From an uncultured Acetatifactor sp. (GTDB lineage Bacteria; Bacillota; Clostridia; Lachnospirales; Lachnospiraceae), in NCBI GenBank assembly GCA_910585805.1, contig CAJUFB010000061.1, positions 1,997-22,969 on the forward strand: 20,973 bases of DNA. Reading direction: 5' to 3'. Positions 15,401 through 20,973 of the stretch are shown in pieces. The notes below the pieces were generated by a model. The model saw nothing but the letters and a program-made list of their open reading frames with translations, had not been told where the DNA came from and did no database searches. A program made the translations under genes and the position numbers. Positions within the stretch are counted from its first letter, which is position 1. Each line of letters starts with the position of its first letter.

Positions 15401-16957
15401 TTATTCTTCAGACGGGATCTCAACGCCCGGATTCATTGCCATGCTGCGGAAGTCCCTTACCGCGATACCCCAGTCAAGGTAAATATCCCAGACAAAGCCC
15501 AGTGTGCCGGGAACCTCCATCCGCCTTACGGTGGGGGTTTCCTGTCCGTTCAGGTAATCCACCTGTATGCCCCTTGCGCCGCTTCCGAACATAAACCAGG
15601 GGCATACCCCGTCGCCCGCAAGGGCGTTCAGCACAGGATCCTGGACTGTCTTTAAGGGGTAGTTATACAGCGGGTTGCTGTCATTGTTGCTGCTCCCCAC
15701 TACCTGGGCAGAATGGAAAATAACGCTTAAGTCAAACTCATACCCCACCGGCACCACAATGATCTGCGGCGTAATATAAATTGCTTCGCCGAAATGGTCC
15801 GTCTGTTTGCCCATCTTCGTAACCATTGCCTGAATAGAAGACTGGGAAGGCCTGGAGCCTGTTTTCATTATGTTCTTATGCTTCTCGCAGAAGAGCTGCT
15901 GGCCGTCAAACACCTTTATATTTTTATAAAGGATCGTGTAAACCTGTTTATTAATGGTTTTCTTCGCTGCGGCTGCATATAGTCCCGGCACTTCGGTCAG
16001 GAAACCGATATCATCGTTAATGAACGCCTGTCTGGTCATGCTGAACTGCTTCCCATAGGTATCCAGCTTACGCTGCGGCAGCAGCTCTGTCTTCGGCTTG
16101 TCCGGCTTGATCTCGCCGTTTTCCGGTACCAGCAGGAAATCCCCCACCCCTCCGATCACATATTCATGGTCAGCCGTCTGCTTAAAGTCCTTCAGGCTGC
16201 CCTTTGTCGTGATGGCTTCGAAGGTCGTAGGCACTGTATTGTAAAGATGTACGATGCTTTTCTTGATCGTATTGTCAAGGATGGCCGGGAACGCTGCGGA
16301 CGGATTATAAAACTGGCGGCATAACTCCACATAAAGGTCGTCGGAATCCATCCTTAAAAGCGCCCCTGTGTTCCGTCCTTCCCTGGATAGACATTCAATG
16401 CCCAAATCCCTGAGGCTCATCGCCCTGAACTCATTGCATCCCTCTGCTGGGTTCTGGATCTGGATGCCTGCCCGGAGGATCAGTGCATCCGTGGCCCTCT
16501 GCCGGAACGTGTCCCCTTCATCCCTGGTGACCTGTACGCCCACCGGCCTACCGGTCTGCCTCATGCCGTCCAGGATGGCACTGCGTACCTGGTCCAGGCT
16601 GGCGCCGTTGCGGATATGCTCCGCCGGGTCAATGTTGAAATCACGGCAGATCGCAATGATCTCCGTTACCCTGCTGCGCTCCGCTTCGGTGGCGCTGCGC
16701 TGTTCCTCTGCAGGCGCTGCCGGGGATGGTGTCTGCGGGGGATTTACCTCCGGAGGCGCTGCTGCCGCTCCGGTCCCTCCTGCCAGCCCTCTCTCCTGCG
16801 CGTCAATCTCTGCCTGGGCCTCGTCGATCTCCCTCTGGAGGGCGTTAAACTGCGCCTGTTCCTCTGCGGTCAGTGCGCGGTTGCCGTCCGCCCTGGCGGC
16901 GTTTACAATCGCCTGCTGCTTCAGCATGGCGGCTTCTCGTCTCTGTTTCGGTGTCAT
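15401..16957 (-). CDS. Major capsid protein with long N-terminal scaffold-like arm
   Basis: A 518-residue protein. Residues 1-60 are predicted coiled coil (MTPKQRREAAMLKQQAIVNA, LTAEEQAQFNALQREIDEAQ), followed by a proline and alanine linker to about residue 90. Residues about 90-210 are helical. The C-terminal about 290 residues form the shell domain: TVPTTFEAITTKGSLKDFKQ, LLPQRKLDTYGKQFSMTRQA, YITPQIIVVPVGYEFDLSVI and ending VPGTLGFVWDIYLDWGIAVR. This matches the capsid half often annotated as a protease/capsid fusion or gpT-like protein in Clostridia phages. The separate protease just upstream would remove the arm. Confidence 0.9.
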   Translation of the reverse strand: MTPKQRREAAMLKQQAIVNAARADGNRALTAEEQAQFNALQREIDEAQAEIDAQERGLAGGTGAAAAPPEVNPPQTPSPAAPAEEQRSATEAERSRVTEIIAICRDFNIDPAEHIRNGASLDQVRSAILDGMRQTGRPVGVQVTRDEGDTFRQRATDALILRAGIQIQNPAEGCNEFRAMSLRDLGIECLSREGRNTGALLRMDSDDLYVELCRQFYNPSAAFPAILDNTIKKSIVHLYNTVPTTFEAITTKGSLKDFKQTADHEYVIGGVGDFLLVPENGEIKPDKPKTELLPQRKLDTYGKQFSMTRQAFINDDIGFLTEVPGLYAAAAKKTINKQVYTILYKNIKVFDGQQLFCEKHKNIMKTGSRPSQSSIQAMVTKMGKQTDHFGEAIYITPQIIVVPVGYEFDLSVIFHSAQVVGSSNNDSNPLYNYPLKTVQDPVLNALAGDGVCPWFMFGSGARGIQVDYLNGQETPTVRRMEVPGTLGFVWDIYLDWGIAVRDFRSMAMNPGVEIPSEE

Positions 16958-16971
16958 TCTGCTCCTACCTC

Positions 16972-17505
16972 CTACTTTCTGTTTTTATTTATCTGAAGCT
17001 GTGCCTCAAAGCAGGTTAATGTTTTCGGCACCGTTGCTTCCTGCTCCCGCAGGTCACGTCCCACCCCGACCGTGGCATCCGCCGGCACGCTCACAATACT
17101 GATCTCAAAGGGCATCCACTGCCTTGCGACATCGCAGGGGCCGGTGAACCTTCCGTCAGTGGATACCTTATTCGGCATTACTTCCTCGATCACGTCAATC
17201 CGGTATCCGGTGGAAACACCCTTAAGGGTCCCGCCCTTAACTTTCTGGAAGATAACCTCACTTTCTGCGTCAGTGTCAAATTCCACCTCAGCCATGCCCC
17301 TCTGATCCTCGATCCAGGCACGGCTGACCTTTCCAATGACCTTATCCCGGTCATGGTTGAAGAGAAGGACTCCTATCGTATTGAGCCGCGTGAGGTCCAC
17401 TGCTGCAGGGCTGTGGTCCAGGATCTCGTTTCCCCAGTACCGTTCATAAGGCTCTTCCGATGAAAAAGAAAGAATGAACCTGCGCTCATTCCCCTCCCCT
17501 TCCAT
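16972..17505 (-). CDS. Prohead protease (HK97 family)
   Basis: From the ATG at 17505 the protein has 177 residues. The core has NERRFILSFSSEEPYERYWG, then GVLLFNHDRDKVIGKV with the likely catalytic His 51, then KGGTLKGVSTGYRI with the likely nucleophile Ser 98, and WMPFEISIVSVPADATVGVG with an acidic residue at 134. These are the S78/U35 landmarks. The longer frame to 17793 runs over the portal gene and is not credible. The ATG at 17505 has no ribosome binding site. An AUA eleven codons upstream (17538-17536) has AGGAAGG at ideal spacing, and the extra residues (IRAFSSATIRA) look like a genuine N-terminus. The true start is open. Confidence 0.9.
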   Translation of the reverse strand: MEGEGNERRFILSFSSEEPYERYWGNEILDHSPAAVDLTRLNTIGVLLFNHDRDKVIGKVSRAWIEDQRGMAEVEFDTDAESEVIFQKVKGGTLKGVSTGYRIDVIEEVMPNKVSTDGRFTGPCDVARQWMPFEISIVSVPADATVGVGRDLREQEATVPKTLTCFEAQLQINKNRK

Positions 17506-17524
17506 AGCCCGGATTGTTGCCGAA

Positions 17525-19174
17525 CTAAACGCCCTTATCTGGTTTTCCTTCCTGCTGTCCCTGGCTGTCTCCTGCCGGCTGCTGCCCTCCCTGGGGCTGG
17601 CTCCCGTCTGCCCCCTGGACTGGCTGCCCTGTTGGCTGGCTTCCCCCGCCCTGACCTGCAGGTAATTCAGGCATTGCCCCCGCATCCTGTTTTTTGTCTG
17701 CAGGCGTAAGGTCTGCTTCTGTCCTGTCAAATATAACACCTCCCATCTCCAGGCCTTTTTCCCGGGCATATTCCAGGACAGCGACAGTCTCATCTATCTG
17801 CTCTTTCCAGTCCTTGCCGTTTTCCGCAGCGATCTGCTGATATGTCTTCTGCCCGGTCTGCAGTGCTGTCTTTGTTGCTGTGGCTTCCTTCGCCGGGTCG
17901 ATCCACGGCTTCGGCGGCGCCACCCACTCGTGCTTAAAATATTTCTGCTTATCCTCCCAAAAGCCCGGGATATTGAATAAGCCGGAAAGCACCCCGGAAA
18001 TGATGAAGGTTTCATAAACCTCATCCATGACCACTTCCTTCAGCAGCTCTATATCCTCTATGTAGGTCTGGCCATCCTCTATGATCCCCTGCCTTGCGCT
18101 GCTGTAGTTGCTCTGGCTCATATCCCGGCTGGTTGCCTCATAGCTTAAGCCCTGCCCGGCCCCTATGAGCCTCTGCTGCAGCTTGATGTAGCTTGCGGCA
18201 TCCGTTGCCTGGCCTGCCGGGTTTACCACCTGTATCTCATCCCCGGCATTCAGCTCCTTGATCATTCCGGGGCTTATCCTTTTCCCATCATAATCTTCGC
18301 GGGGCCTTGTATCCCCGCCCACGACCCTGGCAAAATTCCCGGTCGTAGGAATGATCTTTTTAACGAAAACGGCAAGGCAGGCCGCTATCCGCTCCTTCAC
18401 GCTCACCGCCGTCATAAACTCATTTGCATCCCTTACCCTGGTAATCGTCGGGGCCAGGTCACTCATCTCCCGGACCTGTGAAGGGCGGTCTTTCGTGAAA
18501 AAGAATATGATATCCTTTGCCGGCACATATACGGATTCTGTCTGCCCGAAGCCGTCCGCACTGTATTCCCGGATCCAGTAACCCACCGGCCTGTTATAGG
18601 AATTCAGCTCTATCCCTCCCACTACCCGGTTCCTTTTACTGTGCGGGGCTGCCTGCCCCGTATCCAGCTCATCCACCTCCAGTGCCTGCAGCTTAAAGGG
18701 AATGAGCCCGCCGCTGGTATAGCATTTCTTGAAAAGAATCCCCCCATCTACTTTTTTCCGGCGCTCCGCCATGCGCAGCATCTGATTAAAGCTCTGCGTC
18801 TCAGTAACATCACAGTTCTTCCGTTTGCACCATTCCTTCCAGGCATCCTGTATCTGCCTGTTCAGGGCATCACTGTCCGTCCTTGCACGCAAAGTCCAGC
18901 CATGCCCTACCACGTTCCGCCGGTACGCCCCGATCACGCTGTTAGCCATATCGCTGTTACGCTCCAGGTCCCTGGCCCTGGCCCTTATGGTGTCCCGGCT
19001 GTAGCGGTCCGTCTGCTCTGCGCTCTGGTTATATGCAACCCACCCGGCATTCAGACGGTCGTAACCACCGGCATCATAATTCCTCTGTTCATCCAGATAC
19101 TGCCGCCAGGCCTCCCGTCTGGCTCCGGCTGCAGGAGATATAAAGCCGATAATATTGTCTAATATGTTTCCCAC
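17525..19174 (-). CDS. Portal protein (lambda gpB type)
   Basis: A 549-residue protein from a GTG start 4 nt after AGGAGG. Family landmarks: RRNVVGHGWTLRARTDSD, QIQDAWKEWCKRKNCDVTET, GILFKKCYTSGGLIPFKLQA with LEVDELDTG, RPVGYWIREYSADGFGQTE, YVPAKDIIFFFTKDRPSQVR, and YEATSRDMSQSNYSSARQGI. It forms the dodecameric DNA gate at one capsid vertex. The last about 45 residues are rich in Gly, Gln, Pro and Lys (GQGGGSQPTGQPVQGADGSQ) and probably disordered. The gene ends with TAG overlapping the protease region. Confidence 0.95.
   Translation of the reverse strand: MGNILDNIIGFISPAAGARREAWRQYLDEQRNYDAGGYDRLNAGWVAYNQSAEQTDRYSRDTIRARARDLERNSDMANSVIGAYRRNVVGHGWTLRARTDSDALNRQIQDAWKEWCKRKNCDVTETQSFNQMLRMAERRKKVDGGILFKKCYTSGGLIPFKLQALEVDELDTGQAAPHSKRNRVVGGIELNSYNRPVGYWIREYSADGFGQTESVYVPAKDIIFFFTKDRPSQVREMSDLAPTITRVRDANEFMTAVSVKERIAACLAVFVKKIIPTTGNFARVVGGDTRPREDYDGKRISPGMIKELNAGDEIQVVNPAGQATDAASYIKLQQRLIGAGQGLSYEATSRDMSQSNYSSARQGIIEDGQTYIEDIELLKEVVMDEVYETFIISGVLSGLFNIPGFWEDKQKYFKHEWVAPPKPWIDPAKEATATKTALQTGQKTYQQIAAENGKDWKEQIDETVAVLEYAREKGLEMGGVIFDRTEADLTPADKKQDAGAMPELPAGQGGGSQPTGQPVQGADGSQPQGGQQPAGDSQGQQEGKPDKGV
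17547..17553 (-). promoter_or_regulatory. Ribosome binding site that places the protease start upstream of its first ATG
   Basis: AGGAAGG at 17553-17547 is 8 nt from an in-frame AUA (17538-17536) of the protease frame. No ATG, GTG or TTG lies at that spacing in this frame. The site lies inside the 3' end of the portal gene. Confidence 0.45.
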
Positions 19175-19245
19175 TTTTCCTCCTATCTCCGGTCAAACAC
19201 TGCGACATAACAATCATCCAAAAGCCCAGGCGTATCTCCTGCTAC

Positions 19246-19410
19246 CTACGCCATAAGGTCGTTTTTTATCTCATATAGAGTTTTAAGGTCTGCCCGGTTC
19301 AGCTGCCGGGATCCTATCTTATAACTTTGCCCGCCTACACAGATCGCGAATATAGCATTGTTTACTTCAGTCAGCATATCCTGTGCTGACAGCTGTTCTC
19401 CCACATGCAT
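19246..19410 (-). CDS. Small gpW/DUF6148-like head protein with in-frame amber
   Basis: A 54-residue protein, too short for most gene finders. It starts at the ATG at 19410 just after AGGAAGGGGG; a GTG two codons later is also possible. The sequence SAQDMLTEVNNAIFAICVGG, then QSYKIGSRQLNRADLKTLYE, fits the small helical proteins that sit between terminase and portal in many phages and relate loosely to lambda gpW. After the TAG at 19248-19246 the same frame stays open for 20 codons (VAGDTPGLLDDCYVAVFDRR) to a TAG at 19185-19183 that overlaps the portal ribosome binding site. The longer form of 75 residues looks like the ancestral gene, with the first TAG as a later amber change. Confidence 0.7.
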   Translation of the reverse strand: MHVGEQLSAQDMLTEVNNAIFAICVGGQSYKIGSRQLNRADLKTLYEIKNDLMA

Positions 19411-19418
19411 CCCCCTTC

Positions 19419-20930
19419 CTATAACCAGCCTTCATTCTGGCTTATCCACTCTTCTTCAGGTGTATACTGTTCTTTCTTTGGCCCCCGGGGTTCCTCCTGC
19501 ATATTCTGAAGATGGAGCATACGGACTCCCAGGGTATCTGCTGCCGCCATGGCGTACACTTCGCAGTCAAGATAATGATTATCAGCATGGCTGTGTTTCG
19601 GCACCCATTCAAGCCTTGGCTTACCGTTTCCGTTCTTAACAAGGATCTTATGCTCTGCCGTCACCTGCTCTGCATATTCATCATCACAGCCTTGATACAC
19701 CATCCAACTTCCGGAGCCGTTCTTCCGGTGCATCCTGCTGGCGATCATATCCTTATATTTTCCACCATCAATGATAACGAGATCCATACCATACGCCTTA
19801 GAAACATCCTTATTGACAGTGCTCAACTTGAAATGGCTCTGCATGGGGTTGCTGGAACCTTTGGACGGTTTCGCCCATTCTGCGTTTGTCGCGCAAAAGT
19901 CGTAAACAGAATCAGCCTCGTATCCGGAATCTATGAGGCACAGGTTTACAATTGCAACATCTCCGGACTCCTTCCTGTATTCAAGGTTCATAATCTTCTC
20001 AATTTCTAAAAGATTGTAAGCCTGCCCATGTGCCACATTCTGGCTGGTAAGGAAATCTCCCCATGCCCTTATGGTCCAGTAAACACTGCTTTCCTGTATA
20101 TCCACCCCTGCAGTAAGAAGCTTTGCCCAATCCGGCACAGTAAACTCTGCAAGCTCCGTCTGCCGTTCCATAACAAGGTCTCTGCTGGTCTTTAGCTTGG
20201 TATCTTCCCATGGTTCCGCAAGCCAGGAGTTTACGAAGTTTTGTAGTTTCTCCGGATCCGCCTTGCTGTCCATGAATTCCTTCGCAATTTCGGAAAACCG
20301 AACGAAGGGACTGTAAAGCGTATTGATCCAGAAACAGACCTTTTTTACAAAACGGGTTGTCTGCCTTACGATCTCCCAGTGTCCCTTCTTTACTGCCTGC
20401 TGCTTCTGGGCATCCGTGATAACGCATCCGCACTCCTGGCAAACGTAAAAAGCAAACTCCGCCCGGTCTGCGTCGCTCAAACCCTCCGAGTCGTCTATCG
20501 GCTCAAAGTTCCCCAGCTTCTCCTTTATGGCATCCTCTCCGTATGCGTCCACAAGGTCCTTATCTTTTCCGGGCCACTTAAGGTTGTCAAAGTGAAGCTC
20601 TATAAACTCCCCACAATGCGGGCAAGGTATGAAGTAATGCTTTTCTGCGTCAGCTCCTTCCTTGGCTTTCCAGATGTGGTTCGTCCTTATGGTCGGTGTG
20701 CTGGTCATATAGACTTTGCTGTTTCGGAAAGTCTTTGTACGCTCTTTTGCCAGGCTGATCGGATCCGCCTCTTTCTTGCTGGCTCCTGGGTACTTGTCCA
20801 CCTCGTCAAGAAAAAGGTATTTCATGGCGAAGGAAGCAAGCCCGGAAGGGCTGTTACTCCAAACAAGTTTTATAAACATATCATCAAAGTCAAGCTCTAG
20901 GTTGCTGCTGTTCTTATCAAATTTTTCCAC
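19419..20930 (-). CDS. terL: Terminase large subunit, GpA type (N-terminal part missing)
   Basis: From the GTG at 20930 there are 503 codons. YLFLDEVDKYPG (about residues 39-50) is the Walker B block. MTSTPT (75-80) is the coupling motif. CPHCG (103-107) and CQECGC (164-169) form a zinc-ribbon pair typical of GpA. GVDIQ (275-279), LIDSGYEAD (332-340) and LDCEVYAMAAADTLG (454-468) mark the nuclease domain. GpA proteins usually have about 150-200 more residues at the N-terminus, with the Walker A loop. In this frame a TAG lies at 20954-20952, eight codons before the GTG, and no good ribosome binding site precedes the GTG. The readable part cannot be a complete ATPase. The upstream part lies outside the window or is disrupted. 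Confidence 0.88.
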   Translation of the reverse strand: MEKFDKNSSNLELDFDDMFIKLVWSNSPSGLASFAMKYLFLDEVDKYPGASKKEADPISLAKERTKTFRNSKVYMTSTPTIRTNHIWKAKEGADAEKHYFIPCPHCGEFIELHFDNLKWPGKDKDLVDAYGEDAIKEKLGNFEPIDDSEGLSDADRAEFAFYVCQECGCVITDAQKQQAVKKGHWEIVRQTTRFVKKVCFWINTLYSPFVRFSEIAKEFMDSKADPEKLQNFVNSWLAEPWEDTKLKTSRDLVMERQTELAEFTVPDWAKLLTAGVDIQESSVYWTIRAWGDFLTSQNVAHGQAYNLLEIEKIMNLEYRKESGDVAIVNLCLIDSGYEADSVYDFCATNAEWAKPSKGSSNPMQSHFKLSTVNKDVSKAYGMDLVIIDGGKYKDMIASRMHRKNGSGSWMVYQGCDDEYAEQVTAEHKILVKNGNGKPRLEWVPKHSHADNHYLDCEVYAMAAADTLGVRMLHLQNMQEEPRGPKKEQYTPEEEWISQNEGWL

Positions 20931-20973
20931 CTGTGCGGTTGGATTTTTCAGCTAATAGCCCTTGTCTCTTTTG

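Noticed and set aside
16972..17793. A 273-residue version of the prohead protease reaching into the portal gene.
   Set aside because: Its first about 85 residues are read out of frame through the low-complexity end of the portal and look like no protease N-terminus.
1..20973. Genome-wide reassignment of TAG to an amino acid (as in some gut phages), suggested by two in-frame TAG codons.
   Set aside because: Many clearly complete genes here end in TAG, including portal, terminase, tape measure, gpD, gpV, gpU, gpJ, gpZ-like and the collar fibre. In the gpD-gpV case readthrough would fuse two separate proteins.

Overview
The window is one uninterrupted late-gene operon of a contractile-tailed (myovirus-type) phage or prophage. 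Every gene I can support lies on the minus strand, so transcription runs from the right end to the left end. Strong AGGAGG-type ribosome binding sites, frequent GTG and TTG starts, tight packing with many 1-8 nt overlaps, and the flavour of the proteins suggest a Gram-positive anaerobe host (Clostridia, possibly Lachnospiraceae). That host call is inference. No integrase, lysis gene, tRNA, CRISPR array or IS element is visible.

Layout in transcription order. DNA packaging and head: a GpA-type terminase large subunit that reads only from the Walker B region onward (20930-19419), a small gene between terminase and portal with an in-frame amber (19410-19246), a lambda-type portal (19174-17525), an HK97-type prohead protease (about 17505-16972), a major capsid protein with a long N-terminal scaffold-like arm (16957-15401), a DUF2190-like capsid accessory protein (15382-15050), and three small connector or unknown genes including a gpZ-like minor tail protein (15050-13803). 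Tail: a probable tail-completion protein (13798-13280), a small unknown protein (13283-12981), sheath (12962-11499), tube (11497-10979), tail assembly chaperone with a programmed -1 frameshift (10979-10611, extension to 10465), tape measure (10478-7578), LysM-like gpX (7566-7327), gpD-like hub (7312-6050), gpV spike (6037-5588), gpU (5576-5181), gp25/gpW-like wedge (5169-4849), gpJ (4844-3690), gpI (3697-2852), a tail-collar fibre (2823-1723), a collagen-like fibre protein (1690-668), and a fibre or receptor protein built of exact 40-residue repeats that runs off the left edge (658-1).

The genes form a head module that feeds a P2/Mu-like contractile tail and baseplate. The most interesting local structure is at 10465-10640. 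A double slippery sequence at the end of the chaperone gene gives access to a 53-codon -1 frame. That frame carries a perfect 11-bp hairpin followed by a T-run, i.e. a terminator-like element, just before the tape measure gene. It sits at the boundary between high-copy proteins (capsid, sheath, tube) and low-copy proteins (tape measure, baseplate, fibres). Ribosomes that frameshift would translate through it and ribosomes that do not would stop 56 nt short of it, so frameshifting and downstream transcription could be coupled.

Two head genes look damaged or unusual. The terminase frame meets a TAG just upstream of its readable part, and the small gene between terminase and portal has an in-frame TAG followed by 20 more plausible codons. 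Many other genes here end in TAG, so genome-wide amber recoding is unlikely.
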